From Paracoccaceae bacterium (GTDB lineage: Bacteria > Pseudomonadota > Alphaproteobacteria > Rhodobacterales > Rhodobacteraceae), in assembly GCA_003567315.1 (NCBI GenBank), contig PWZT01000059.1, positions 1-35,622 of the forward strand: a stretch of 35,622 nt of DNA. Reading direction: 5' to 3'. This document shows, piece after piece, positions 25,145 through 33,323 of the stretch. Within the stretch, counting starts at the first letter, position 1. Each line of letters starts with the position of its first letter. The notes beneath the pieces were generated by a model that did not search any database, was not told the DNA's origin, and saw nothing but the letters and a program-made list of their open reading frames with translations. Made by a program: the position numbers and the translations under genes.

Positions 25145-25803
25145 GCTTTCACTCCAGTCCAGATCCTTTCAAGCGCACCGGGAAGCGCCGCGAAATCATC
25201 AATCACCCGCGTCCCCAAAGCCTCTACAGGATGATAGCCCCAGGACACACCAAGGCCATGAATACCCGCCGCTTGCGCCATCTGCATGTCATAAAGCGTA
25301 TCACCAACCATCACCGCGCGCGCCGGCGCAATCCCGGTCTCGCGCAGACAGGCGCGCAGCATCGCCGGATGCGGTTTCGAGGGGTGGTCATCGGCCACCT
25401 GCATCGTGGCGAAACGCCCCTCCCAGCCATGCGCTGCCACGATATGCGCAAGCCCGCGCCGGGACTTGCCAGTGGCGACACCCAGCACCAGCGCGCTGTC
25501 CTGCGCCAGCCTATCCAGCATCTCCGCCGCACCGGGATAAAGCGGCGAGAGCGCCTCTGCCCGCAACTCCGCAAATGCCTGCTTGTAAGCCGCCACCAGC
25601 CGCGCGTGATCGCCTGAGTCCATATCGGGCGCAAGCCGCGCCATAGCCACAGGCAGCGAGAGCCCGACAATCCCCAGCACCTCCGCCCGCGCGGGCGCCT
25701 CCAGCCCGAGCGCGGCGTAGGCGTGTGTAATCGCCGCTAGGATATGCGCCTGGCTGTCCACCAGCGTGCCATCCACATCGAAGATTACAAGGCGCTGGCT
25801 CAT
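25141..25803 (-). CDS. HAD family hydrolase (phosphoglycolate phosphatase-like)
   Basis: The 220-residue product has motif I DVDGTLVDS near residue 9 (nucleophile Asp9, acid/base Asp11), a cap domain, motif II in LGVATGKS, motif III Lys in the SKPHPAML region and motif IV GDTLYDMQMA. This is the HAD subfamily IA layout of phosphoglycolate phosphatases and pyrophosphatases; the substrate is not defined. Its ATG overlaps the rluA stop and its TGA overlaps the ATP12 ATG, so it is expressed between them. Confidence 0.9.
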   Translation of the reverse strand: MSQRLVIFDVDGTLVDSQAHILAAITHAYAALGLEAPARAEVLGIVGLSLPVAMARLAPDMDSGDHARLVAAYKQAFAELRAEALSPLYPGAAEMLDRLAQDSALVLGVATGKSRRGLAHIVAAHGWEGRFATMQVADDHPSKPHPAMLRACLRETGIAPARAVMVGDTLYDMQMAQAAGIHGLGVSWGYHPVEALGTRVIDDFAALPGALERIWTGVKA

Positions 25804-26834
25804 GCGTCCTCGAACGGATCTGCCGGCACATCGCCCGCGCTCCAGCCAAAGAGCTTCCAGCTTTCGGCCATATGCGGCGGCAGCGGCGCGGTCAGTTCCA
25901 GCATCGCGCCAGTCACCGGATGCTCGAGCCGCAGCGAACGCGCATGCAGATGCAGCTTGCGGCTGACCGCACCCCCGATCCCCGCGCCCCAGCCATCGCC
26001 CAGATTCTCCTGCGCGGAGCCGCCATATTTCCCGTCACCGATGATCGGATGACCAATCTCGGCCATATGCGCCCGCAACTGATGCGTCCGGCCCGTGATG
26101 GGCGAGAGCGCAACCCACGCCGCGCGCGCGCCCAACCGCTCGAGCACAGCATAATCGGTCAGCGCGCGCTTCGCGCCCTCGACCTGCGCGACCTCATCGG
26201 GATGGATGCAGCGCATCTTCTCGCCCTGCCCGCGCGCGCCTGCTTTCACAAGCCCGTAGCGGATCGTGCCCATCGCGGGCTGCGGCACGCCCGCGACAAG
26301 CGCCCAGTAGATCTTGCGCGTCGCACGGTGGCGGAAAGCCTCTGACAGCCTGCGCGCCACGCGCGGCGTGCGCGCCAGAAGCAGCACGCCCGATGTGTCC
26401 TTGTCCAGCCGATGCACCAGCACCGGGCGCTCCTTGTAGCCGAACATCAGCGCCTCAGTGAGTCCATCCACATGCCGCCCGCCCTGCCCGCTGCCGCCTT
26501 GCGAAGGCAGCCCGGCGGGCTTGTTGAGCGCGATCACATGCTGGTCTTTCCAGATCACAGCAGCCTCGATCATCTCGGCATCCGAGGCAGTCATGCGCGG
26601 TTTCGCAGGCGCGGGCGCGGCCTCGCCGTCGGGCAGCGGCGGGATGCGCACCATCTGCCCCGGCATCACGCGGGTCGATGCTTTCACCCGCCCCCCATCC
26701 ACCCGGATCTCGCCCTTGCGGCAACTCTTCTCGATCAGCCCTTGCGTGATCTGCGGAAACTGGCGCTTGAGCCAGCGATCCAGTCGCTGTTCGCCCTCTT
26801 CCGGCCCCACTGTCACTTGCTGCACGCCGCTCAT
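25800..26834 (-). CDS. RluA/RluC family 23S rRNA pseudouridine synthase
   Basis: The 344-residue protein combines an S4 RNA-binding domain (about 15-65) with a pseudouridine synthase domain bearing HRLDKDTSG at 141-149, Asp144 being catalytic. The length and layout fit RluC/RluD-type enzymes that modify 23S rRNA; the exact target uridine cannot be told. The ATG at 26834 is chosen because a GAGAGGGGG-type ribosome-binding site lies about 6 nt upstream; an upstream in-frame start at 26894 would add 20 basic residues. The stop overlaps the HAD gene by ATGA. Confidence 0.94.
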   Translation of the reverse strand: MSGVQQVTVGPEEGEQRLDRWLKRQFPQITQGLIEKSCRKGEIRVDGGRVKASTRVMPGQMVRIPPLPDGEAAPAPAKPRMTASDAEMIEAAVIWKDQHVIALNKPAGLPSQGGSGQGGRHVDGLTEALMFGYKERPVLVHRLDKDTSGVLLLARTPRVARRLSEAFRHRATRKIYWALVAGVPQPAMGTIRYGLVKAGARGQGEKMRCIHPDEVAQVEGAKRALTDYAVLERLGARAAWVALSPITGRTHQLRAHMAEIGHPIIGDGKYGGSAQENLGDGWGAGIGGAVSRKLHLHARSLRLEHPVTGAMLELTAPLPPHMAESWKLFGWSAGDVPADPFEDA

Positions 26835-26902
26835 GGCCCGCCCCCTCTCGCTGCGCCCCGTTTTGCGGCGCGTCCGTGCGATGTCAACGCCCAAACTGCA
26901 GG

Positions 26903-26925
26903 TTTCATCTTGCCAAAAATACTCA
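26903..26925 (-). repeat. Rhodobacteraceae-type AT-rich motif at the end of rarA
   Basis: On the minus strand the rarA stop codon runs straight into GAGTATTTTTGGCAAGATGA followed by AA. The A/T-rich block stands out in this GC-rich window and there is only one copy here. I recall similar GAGTATTTT-x-AAGATGA sequences at gene ends in Rhodobacteraceae genomes. Its role is unknown. Confidence 0.4.
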
Positions 26926-28242
26926 ATCGCACCTCTCGGCCCCGCGCTTCGCGCGCTGTTTCGCGAACCATTCGAGCCGCTTGCCCAACTCGCGCTCGAA
27001 CCCGCGCGCGACAGGCTGATAGAGCACCGGGCGCTTCACATCCTCGGGGAAGTAATTCTGCCCCGAAAACCCGTCATCGGCATCATGGTCATAGGCGTAG
27101 CCCGCGCCATAGCCCTGCTCCTTCATCAACCCCGTGGGCGCGTTCAGGATATGCTTGGGCGGCGGGTGCGATCCGGTCTTGCGCGCCAGCGCCAGCGCCG
27201 CTTTCCACGCCGCATAGCCCGCATTCGATTTCGGCGCGAGCGCGAGATAGATCACCGCCTGCGCCAGCGCCAACTCCCCCTCGGGCGAGCCGAGCCGTTC
27301 ATAGCTCTGCCATGCTTCAAGGCAGACCGATTGCGCCTGCGGGTCGGCATTACCGATATCTTCGACCGCCATGCGGGTCAGCCGCCGCGCCAGATAGCGC
27401 GGGTCTTCGCCGCCCTCTATCATGCGGGCGAACCAGTAAAGCGCTGCGTCCGGGTCGGAACCGCGCACGGATTTATGCAATGCCGAGATCAGGTTGTAAT
27501 GCGCATCGCCCGATTTGTCATATTGCGCCGCGCGCCGCATCAGCCGTTGCGACAGCGCCCGAGTGTCGAGCTTGCCCTGCCCCCCCCAGCCCATCACCTG
27601 CTCGATCAGATTGAGAAGCGCGCGCCCGTCGCCATCTGCCATTTCCAGCAACGCCTCGCGCGCAGGCCCGTCGAGCGGCAGGGCGCGCTCTGACGCCTTC
27701 TCCGCGCGCTGCGCCAGCAATTCCAGATCCTTGAGCGAGAGCCGTTCCAGCACGATCACCTGCGCGCGCGACAGCAGCGCCGCATTCAACTCGAAGGACG
27801 GGTTTTCCGTGGTGGCCCCCACCAGCGTCAGCGTGCCATCTTCCATATGCGGCAGGAAACTGTCCTGCTGCGATTTGTTGAACCGGTGGATCTCATCGAC
27901 GAAGAGAAGCGTGCCCTGCCCTTGCCTGCGGCAAAGCTTCGCCTGCTCGAAGAGCTTGCGCAATTCCGGCACGCCCGTAAAGATCGCGCTGATCTGGACG
28001 AAATGCAGCGCAGTCTCTTCGGCCAGCAGCCGCGCGATAGTAGTCTTGCCCACGCCCGGCGGCCCCCAGAGGATCAGCGAGGCAAGCTGGCCCGCAGCCA
28101 GCATCGCGCCCAGCGGCGCTTCGGGCCCAAGCGCCTTTTCCTGCCCGATCACCTCGGCCAGCGCGCGCGGGCGCAGCCGGTCGGCAAGTGGGCGTGGCGC
28201 ATCGGCCGGAACAGTCTCGGGGGTGTCAAACAGATCGGGCAT
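26923..28242 (-). CDS. rarA: Replication-associated recombination protein A (MgsA/RarA AAA+ ATPase)
   Basis: RarA acts at stalled replication forks. The 439-residue protein has an N-terminal MPDLFDTPE PCNA/SSB-type peptide, Walker A GPPGVGKT at 60-67, Walker B VDEIHRF around 115-121, a sensor 1 VGATTENPSFELN and an arginine-finger region LLSRAQV. The C-terminal oligomerisation domain contains HYNLISALHKSVRGSDPDA and the WARMIEGGEDPRYLARR-like helix. The gene sits 107 nt downstream of rplQ. The rluA gene follows 88 nt downstream; no crcB lies between them. Confidence 0.97.
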   Translation of the reverse strand: MPDLFDTPETVPADAPRPLADRLRPRALAEVIGQEKALGPEAPLGAMLAAGQLASLILWGPPGVGKTTIARLLAEETALHFVQISAIFTGVPELRKLFEQAKLCRRQGQGTLLFVDEIHRFNKSQQDSFLPHMEDGTLTLVGATTENPSFELNAALLSRAQVIVLERLSLKDLELLAQRAEKASERALPLDGPAREALLEMADGDGRALLNLIEQVMGWGGQGKLDTRALSQRLMRRAAQYDKSGDAHYNLISALHKSVRGSDPDAALYWFARMIEGGEDPRYLARRLTRMAVEDIGNADPQAQSVCLEAWQSYERLGSPEGELALAQAVIYLALAPKSNAGYAAWKAALALARKTGSHPPPKHILNAPTGLMKEQGYGAGYAYDHDADDGFSGQNYFPEDVKRPVLYQPVARGFERELGKRLEWFAKQRAKRGAERCD

Positions 28243-28298
28243 GGGGCAATCTATCCCGCTTGTCAGCCCGGCGAAAGGCCGGGCCAGCCCGAACGCGA

Positions 28299-28325
28299 AA
28301 GGCCCGCAGCTTACGCGCGGGCCTT
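28299..28325 (-). terminator. Terminator hairpin after rplQ
   Basis: AAGGCCCGC (28299-28307) and GCGGGCCTT (28317-28325) are a perfect 9-bp inverted repeat with a 9-nt loop, 25 nt after the rplQ stop and before rarA. Only a few U residues follow on the minus strand. A second hairpin, CCCGGC/GCCGGG, lies at 28267-28283. Together they probably end the ribosomal transcript. Confidence 0.7.
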
Positions 28326-28349
28326 GTCACTATAGCTTGCAGCAGAAGC

Positions 28350-28769
28350 TCAGTCTTCGGCATTCGCTTCTGCTTCGAGGCGCGCCAGATCGGCGGCGCC
28401 CTTGGCGTTCACATCGCGCTCGACGAATTCGATGATCGCCATCGGCGCCATGTCACCGTAGCGAAAGCCCGCTTTCAGCACGCGCACATAGCCGCCCTGG
28501 CGGTCCTTATAGCGCGGCCCGAGCACCTCGAACAGTTTCGCGACATCCTTGTCCTGTTTGAGCTGTGCTGCTGCCTGACGGCGCGCATGCAGATCACCGC
28601 GCTTGGCCAGCGTGATGAGCTTCTCAATGATGGGGCGCAATTCCTTGGCCTTGGGCAGCGTGGTCTTGATCTGCTCATGTTCGATGAGCGAGCCCGCCAT
28701 ATTCGCAAACAGCGCCTTGCGGTGCTCGTGTGTGCGGTTCAGGCGGCGATAGCCTCTTGCGTGACGCAT
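28350..28769 (-). CDS. rplQ: 50S ribosomal protein L17
   Basis: The 139-residue product begins [20 protein letters not shown], the unmistakable L17 start, with the conserved [18 protein letters not shown] and [11 protein letters not shown] segments. AAAGGAG precedes the ATG. It is the last gene of the alpha operon; the spacer from rpoA holds a strong hairpin. Confidence 0.99.
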   Translation of the reverse strand: MRHARGYRRLNRTHEHRKALFANMAGSLIEHEQIKTTLPKAKELRPIIEKLITLAKRGDLHARRQAAAQLKQDKDVAKLFEVLGPRYKDRQGGYVRVLKAGFRYGDMAPMAIIEFVERDVNAKGAADLARLEAEANAED

Positions 28770-28855
28770 GTTGTGTCTCCTTTAACGTCTCTTTTGCTTT
28801 GTCCGGCCGCGGCTGCGTGACCACGGCTCTCCTTGGGGCAGGATGCCCGATATGC

Positions 28856-28875
28856 AGGGCGGGTGTCCCCGCCCT
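28856..28875. other. Hairpin in the rpoA-rplQ spacer
   Basis: AGGGCGGG (28856-28863) and CCCGCCCT (28868-28875) form a perfect 8-bp stem with a 4-nt TGTC loop, just downstream of rpoA. No U-run follows. It could protect or process the mRNA, or attenuate rplQ. Confidence 0.6.
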
Positions 28876-28881
28876 GTCTGC

Positions 28882-29898
28882 TCAGAACTGATCTTCGAAC
28901 CGCTTGGCGAGATCGTCGATATTCTCAGGCGGCCATTCCTCGACATCCATGCCCAGATGCAGCCCCATGCCCGAGAGCACTTCCTTGATCTCGTTGAGCG
29001 ACTTGCGCCCGAAATTCGGCGTGCGCAGCATTTCGGCTTCGGTCTTCTGAATCAGATCGCCGATATAGACGATATTGTCGTTCTTGAGGCAATTGGCCGA
29101 CCGAACCGAAAGCTCCAGCTCATCCACTTTCTTGAGAAGCAGCGGGTTGAACTCAAGCCCGTCATCATCATCCTTCGCACCCGCCGATTCCGGCTCGTCG
29201 AAATTGACGAAGATCTGCAACTGATCCTGCAGGATTCGTGCGGCATAGGCGACCGCATCCTCGGCGCTCACCGAGCCATCGGTCTCAATCTTCATGGTGA
29301 GCTTGTCGTAGTCCAGCACCTGACCTTCGCGGGTCGGCTGGACTTCGTAGCTTGCGCGCTTCACCGGCGAGAAGATCGCATCGATCGGTATCAGGCCGAT
29401 GGGGGCATCCTCGGGGCGATTCTTGTCCGCCGAAACATAGCCCTTCCCGGTATTCACCGTCAGTTCCATGTAGACTGACGCACCATCGTCGAGATGGCAG
29501 ATCACCTGTTCCTTGTTGAGCACCTCGATGCCAGCGGAGGTCTGGATATCACCCGCCGTCAGCACCCCCGGCCCTTGCGCCGAGATCGACAGCCGCTTGG
29601 GCCCTTCGACATCCATGCGCAACGCGACGGTCTTGAGGTTCAGCACGATATCCGTGACATCCTCACGCACGCCTGGCACCGAGGAGAATTCGTGCAGCAC
29701 ATTATCGATCTGCACCGATGTGATCGCCGCTCCCTGCAGTGAGGAGAGCAGCACCCGGCGAAGCGCATTGCCGAGCGTCAGGCCAAAGCCGCGCTCCAGC
29801 GGCTCGGCCACGACAGTCGCCTGCCGCATCGGGTCGGCCCCCGGCTTGACCTCGAGTTGCGAGGGTCTGATCAATTCCTGCCAATTCTTGTGGATCAT
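28882..29898 (-). CDS. rpoA: RNA polymerase alpha subunit
   Basis: The 338-residue alpha subunit has the N-terminal dimerisation/assembly domain (with [19 protein letters not shown] near 35-55) and a C-terminal domain that binds UP-element DNA and activators ([17 protein letters not shown], then [14 protein letters not shown]). The ATG at 29898 is preceded by GGAGG; an upstream in-frame ATG at 29967 is ignored for that reason. It lies in the alpha operon between rpsK and rplQ. Confidence 0.99.
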   Translation of the reverse strand: MIHKNWQELIRPSQLEVKPGADPMRQATVVAEPLERGFGLTLGNALRRVLLSSLQGAAITSVQIDNVLHEFSSVPGVREDVTDIVLNLKTVALRMDVEGPKRLSISAQGPGVLTAGDIQTSAGIEVLNKEQVICHLDDGASVYMELTVNTGKGYVSADKNRPEDAPIGLIPIDAIFSPVKRASYEVQPTREGQVLDYDKLTMKIETDGSVSAEDAVAYAARILQDQLQIFVNFDEPESAGAKDDDDGLEFNPLLLKKVDELELSVRSANCLKNDNIVYIGDLIQKTEAEMLRTPNFGRKSLNEIKEVLSGMGLHLGMDVEEWPPENIDDLAKRFEDQF

Positions 29899-29974
29899 GC
29901 GTGTCGCCTCCATTCCTGTTGCAGCGCCATGTCCGTAACGCGGCAACGCCCGAGGATCTAAAATCACGAAAGCA

Positions 29975-29994
29975 GGCCGCGCGAGGGCGCGGCC
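29975..29994. other. Hairpin in the rpsK-rpoA spacer
   Basis: GGCCGCGC (29975-29982) and GCGCGGCC (29987-29994) form a perfect 8-bp stem with a GAGG loop. On the minus strand it follows rpsK and is followed by a T-rich stretch, so it could be an attenuator that lowers rpoA relative to ribosomal proteins. Confidence 0.6.
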
Positions 29995-30014
29995 CGTTCA
30001 GTATCTGTCCAGTA

Positions 30015-30404
30015 TCAGACGCGGCGACGCTTTGGCGGGCGGCAGCCGTTATGCGCCATCGGCGTCACATCGCGGATCGAGGTGATGTTGAAGCCTGCCG
30101 CAGCCAGCGCGCGCAGCGCCGATTCGCGGCCCGAGCCGGGGCCCTGCACCTCGACTTCCAGCGTCTTCACACCATGTTCCTGCGCTTTCTTGCCTGCGTC
30201 GTCCGCTGCAAGCTGGGCTGCATACGGCGTCGATTTGCGCGAGCCCTTGAAGCCCATCGTGCCAGCCGACGACCAGGAGATCGCATTTCCCTGCACGTCC
30301 GAGATCAGGATCTTGGTGTTATTGAAGCTGGAATTCACATGCGCGACGCCAGCGGCGATATTCTTGCGGACCTTGCGCTTCACGCGCGTCTTGTCACGAG
30401 CCAT
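30015..30404 (-). CDS. rpsK: 30S ribosomal protein S11
   Basis: The 129-residue protein has the S11 core: [33 protein letters not shown] and the C-terminal [23 protein letters not shown]. It binds the platform of the small subunit. It starts 15 nt after rpsM and precedes rpoA. Confidence 0.99.
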   Translation of the reverse strand: MARDKTRVKRKVRKNIAAGVAHVNSSFNNTKILISDVQGNAISWSSAGTMGFKGSRKSTPYAAQLAADDAGKKAQEHGVKTLEVEVQGPGSGRESALRALAAAGFNITSIRDVTPMAHNGCRPPKRRRV

Positions 30405-30419
30405 TGTTCTGCCCTCCCC

Positions 30420-30788
30420 TTACTTCTTCTTGCCGGCAATGGCTTTTGCCGGACCTTTGCGCGTACGCGCATTGGTATGGGTGCGCTGGCCGCGCACGGG
30501 CAGGTTGCGACGATGCCGCAGACCACGATATGAGCCGATATCCATCATCGACTTGATGTTCATCTGCACTTCGCGGCGCAGGTCGCCTTCGACAGTGTAA
30601 TTCGCGTCGATATGCTCGCGGACTGCCAGAACCTCGGCATCCGACAACTCATTGACGCGACGCGTCAGGTCGAGCCCGACCGCCTTGCAGATATGTTCGG
30701 CCGCACTGGGGCCAATACCGTGGATATAGGTCAGCGCAATGGGAACGCGCTTTCCGGTAGGGATGTTAACGCCAGCAATACGTGCCAC
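30420..30788 (-). CDS. rpsM: 30S ribosomal protein S13
   Basis: The 122-residue S13 has the conserved ARIAGVNIP start, the LTYIHGIG helix region and [15 protein letters not shown]. Translation begins at a GTG (30788), with AAGGAAG upstream; no in-frame ATG fits the family. It is the first gene of the alpha operon and is unusually separated from secY by 261 nt without adk. Confidence 0.98.
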   Translation of the reverse strand: MARIAGVNIPTGKRVPIALTYIHGIGPSAAEHICKAVGLDLTRRVNELSDAEVLAVREHIDANYTVEGDLRREVQMNIKSMMDIGSYRGLRHRRNLPVRGQRTHTNARTRKGPAKAIAGKKK

Positions 30789-30919
30789 GCGGGGTCTTCC
30801 TTTCGTTGCGGTTCCGTAATTCCAGAACCTTTTTTCACAACACGGGGCCGGATGCCCGCGTGCATCAAAACAAGCAAACACGCCCCGGGGCCGAGGCGCG
30901 ATTCGTCAGTCGAGACCTT

Positions 30920-30948
30920 CGCCTAAGTGGTTTTCCAAGTGGCGTCAA
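30920..30948 (-). promoter_or_regulatory. Promoter candidate for the rpsM-rplQ (alpha) operon
   Basis: On the minus strand TTGACG (plus 30943-30948) and TAGGCG (plus 30920-30925) are separated by exactly 17 nt. Transcription would start near 30913 with a leader of about 125 nt before rpsM. It lies just after the secY terminator palindrome, consistent with a separate alpha operon. Confidence 0.55.
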
Positions 30949-30970
30949 GGCCCGCGCCGGGCTTCTTTTT
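30948..30970 (+). terminator. Intrinsic-terminator-like hairpin on the plus strand
   Basis: GCCCG (30950-30954), CGC loop, CGGGC (30958-30962) followed by TTCTTTTT is a good intrinsic terminator shape, but on the plus strand, where no gene lies upstream. It abuts the -35 of the leftward alpha-operon promoter, so it may stop antisense transcription. Confidence 0.45.
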
Positions 30971-31011
30971 CACGCCCGCGTGGGCACTCTGAAAAGCCTG
31001 TGCTCGAAGGT

Positions 31012-31039
31012 AATAGCGCACCGCGCGCGGTGCGCTATT
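31012..31039 (-). terminator. 28-nt perfect palindrome after secY
   Basis: AATAGCGCACCGCG (31012-31025) is followed immediately by its exact complement (31026-31039): 14-bp arms with no loop nucleotides required beyond the centre. It is 10 nt after the secY stop on the minus strand. It is probably a terminator or processing hairpin closing the spc transcript. Confidence 0.65.
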
Positions 31040-31049
31040 GCCATCGCCG

Positions 31050-32426
31050 TCAGCGACGCGAAGGGGCCTTGGGTTTGCTTCCCGATCCACCGCGCTTGCG
31101 GCCTTTGCCACGAAGCTGCGATTTCTCCAGCAACCCCTCATACTGATGGGCGACCAGATGCGACTGTACCCGGTTGATCGTATCCATCGTGACGGACACC
31201 ACGATGAGAACCGAGGTACCGCCAAAATAGAACGGAATCGCCAATTGTCCGCGCAGGATCTCTGGGAGCAGACAGACCGCAGCAAGATAGATCGCCCCCA
31301 CGGTCACGATCCGCGTGACCACGTAGTCGAGATACTCCTCGGTGCGCTTGCCCGGGCGGATTCCGGGAATGAACCCGTTCTGGTTTTTCAGGTTCTCGGC
31401 CACATCCTCGGTCTTGAACGACACGTTCTGCGTGTAGAAGAAAGTGAAGAAGATGATCATGACCGTGAAGAACGCGAGATAGGCAGGCTGGCCAGGGCCG
31501 AAATAGGCAAGGATCGTCGCCATCAGATCGCTCTGCGCGCTGCCCGAGAACGTGCCGATGGTCGTCGGCAGCAGCAGAAGCGACGAGGCGAAGATCGCCG
31601 GGATCACATTGGCCGGGTTGACCTTGATCGGCAGATGCGAGGCCCCGCCATCGAACACCTTCATGCCGACTTGGCGGCGCGGATACTGGATCGTGATCTT
31701 TCGGATCGCCCGTTCCATGAACACAACGAAGGCGATCACCGCGATCACCATGATGATGACGCCGACGATCACAGCCGGTGCGATATCGCCTGTGCGGCCC
31801 TGGCTGAGAAACTGCGCGAGGGCTGCGGGGATCTCGGCGATGATGCCCACGAAGATGATCAACGAGATACCGTTGCCGATGCCGCGCTCGGTGATCTGCT
31901 CACCCAGCCACATCAGGAACATGGTGCCGCCCACCAGCGTGATGACCACCGCCGCGCGGAAGAACCAGCCCGGATCCGTGGCCAGGTCGCCAGCCTCAAG
32001 CGAGACTGCAAGACCATAGGATTGCCCCGTCGCGAGCAGCACGGTCAGATAGCGCGTGTATTGGTTCAGCTTGCGCCGCCCCATCTCGCCTTCTTTCTTG
32101 AGCTGCTTCCACGGCTCATACATCGCGCCGACCAACTGCACGATAATCGCGGCCGAGATATACGGCATGATCCCGAGCGCGAAGATGCCCATACGGCTGA
32201 TCGCGCCGCCGGTGAACATATCGAGCATGCCCCCGATACCGGATGCGGCCTCATCCATGAATTCGCGCAGCGCCACACCATCAATCCCCGGAACCGGGAT
32301 ATAAGTGCCGATGCGATAGACGATCAGAAGCCCGAGCGCGAAGAAGATGCGGCGGCGCAGGTCAGTGGCCTTGGCCAGCGCGCCCCAGCTCGAATTGGCC
32401 GCGAGTGAGTCAGAAGCAGATGCCAT
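31050..32426 (-). CDS. secY: Preprotein translocase subunit SecY
   Basis: The 458-residue channel protein has ten predicted membrane segments. It opens with the RRRIFFALGLLIVYRIGTYIP helix, then shows the plug region (DMFTGGAISRMGIFALGIMPYISA) and the NVSFKTEDVAENLKNQNGFIPGIRPG cytosolic loop with the conserved glycine/proline signature. SecY with SecE and SecG forms the protein-export channel. It lies between rplO and rpsM. Confidence 0.99.
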   Translation of the reverse strand: MASASDSLAANSSWGALAKATDLRRRIFFALGLLIVYRIGTYIPVPGIDGVALREFMDEAASGIGGMLDMFTGGAISRMGIFALGIMPYISAAIIVQLVGAMYEPWKQLKKEGEMGRRKLNQYTRYLTVLLATGQSYGLAVSLEAGDLATDPGWFFRAAVVITLVGGTMFLMWLGEQITERGIGNGISLIIFVGIIAEIPAALAQFLSQGRTGDIAPAVIVGVIIMVIAVIAFVVFMERAIRKITIQYPRRQVGMKVFDGGASHLPIKVNPANVIPAIFASSLLLLPTTIGTFSGSAQSDLMATILAYFGPGQPAYLAFFTVMIIFFTFFYTQNVSFKTEDVAENLKNQNGFIPGIRPGKRTEEYLDYVVTRIVTVGAIYLAAVCLLPEILRGQLAIPFYFGGTSVLIVVSVTMDTINRVQSHLVAHQYEGLLEKSQLRGKGRKRGGSGSKPKAPSRR

Positions 32427-32449
32427 ATGCGTCTCTCTCTGTCATGTCA

Positions 32450-32481
32450 GCGCCGCCGGACCGGGGTTCGGTCGGCGGCGC
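32450..32481. other. Long hairpin in the rplO-secY spacer
   Basis: GCGCCGCC (32450-32457) pairs with GGCGGCGC (32474-32481), and GACCG (32459-32463) with CGGTC (32469-32473), giving 13 bp with a single unpaired G and a 5-nt loop. It is in the leader of secY on the minus strand. No U-run follows. Confidence 0.6.
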
Positions 32482-32529
32482 GAGAACCTTGAGCGATGAT
32501 GTAAGCGGCGCGCGCGCCACTCACAACCT

Positions 32530-33021
32530 TTATTCGGCGGCCGCTTCTTCCTTTTTCACCACAGGGGCGAGGATTTCAACGCTTCCGCCTGCTTTCTCAA
32601 CGGCCTCGACAGCCGATTTGGAGGCACCGGACACCTGCAGCGTGACTTTCGTGCTGATCTCGCCCTTGGCCAGAACACGAATACCATCACGCTTGCGGCG
32701 CACCAGCCCGGAGGCGATCAGCGCATCCTCAGTGATCGCATTGGCCGCGTCGAGCTTGCCTTCACCGATGAATTTCTCGATCAGGCCCAGATTGACCACA
32801 GCATAAGTCTTGCGGTTGGGCTTGTTGAAGCCACGCTTGGGGAGGCGCTGATAGAGCGGCATCTGGCCACCCTCGTAGGCATTGATCGCCACACCCGAGC
32901 GCGATTTCTGGCCCTTGATACCCCGGCCAGCGGTCTTGCCCTTGCCCGAACCCGGACCACGCGCCTTGCGCTTCTTGGTCTGGGTTGCACCGGGATTGTC
33001 GCGCAGTTCATTCAGTTTCAT
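32530..33021 (-). CDS. rplO: 50S ribosomal protein L15
   Basis: The 163-residue L15 begins [18 protein letters not shown], with the glycine-rich [22 protein letters not shown] and the C-terminal acidic/alanine tail (VKKEEAAAE). It is positioned between rpmD and secY, as in other bacteria. Confidence 0.98.
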   Translation of the reverse strand: MKLNELRDNPGATQTKKRKARGPGSGKGKTAGRGIKGQKSRSGVAINAYEGGQMPLYQRLPKRGFNKPNRKTYAVVNLGLIEKFIGEGKLDAANAITEDALIASGLVRRKRDGIRVLAKGEISTKVTLQVSGASKSAVEAVEKAGGSVEILAPVVKKEEAAAE

Positions 33022-33091
33022 GTCGCTTCTCCTTTGTGCCGGAATGCCCTGCCAGCGACGGATCAGGACAACGCGGCGTCACATATTGGCA

Positions 33092-33112
33092 GGGTGGGCA
33101 ATTTGCCCACCC
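33092..33112. other. Hairpin in the rpmD-rplO spacer
   Basis: GGGTGGGCAA (33092-33101) and TTGCCCACCC (33103-33112) are a perfect 10-bp inverted repeat around one T, so an 8-bp stem with a 5-nt loop in RNA. It follows rpmD by 7 nt on the minus strand. No U-run follows. Confidence 0.6.
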
Positions 33113-33119
33113 ATGAGAT

Positions 33120-33308
33120 TTACTCGCGCTCTTCGACGATCTGCACCAGATGCGGGATCTTGGCGACCATGCCGCGCACGGCGGGCGTATCCTCAAGCTC
33201 GCGGGTGCGATGCATCTTGTTCAGGCCCAGACCCTTCAGCGTCGCGCGCTGGATGGCAGGGCGACGGATCGGCGAGCCGATCTGCTTGACAACGATGGTT
33301 TTTGCCAT
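33120..33308 (-). CDS. rpmD: 50S ribosomal protein L30
   Basis: The 62-residue L30 has the conserved [49 protein letters not shown] core, here noted by its parts [17 protein letters not shown] and VRGMVAKI. It starts 15 nt after rpsE and is separated from rplO by a spacer with a hairpin. Confidence 0.98.
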   Translation of the reverse strand: MAKTIVVKQIGSPIRRPAIQRATLKGLGLNKMHRTRELEDTPAVRGMVAKIPHLVQIVEERE

Positions 33309-33323
33309 TGCTCTGATCTCCCC

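Noticed and set aside
26412..27693. Two 400-codon plus-strand open frames across rluA and rarA
   Set aside because: Both are shadows of conserved minus-strand genes; Pro/Ala/Arg-rich without motifs.
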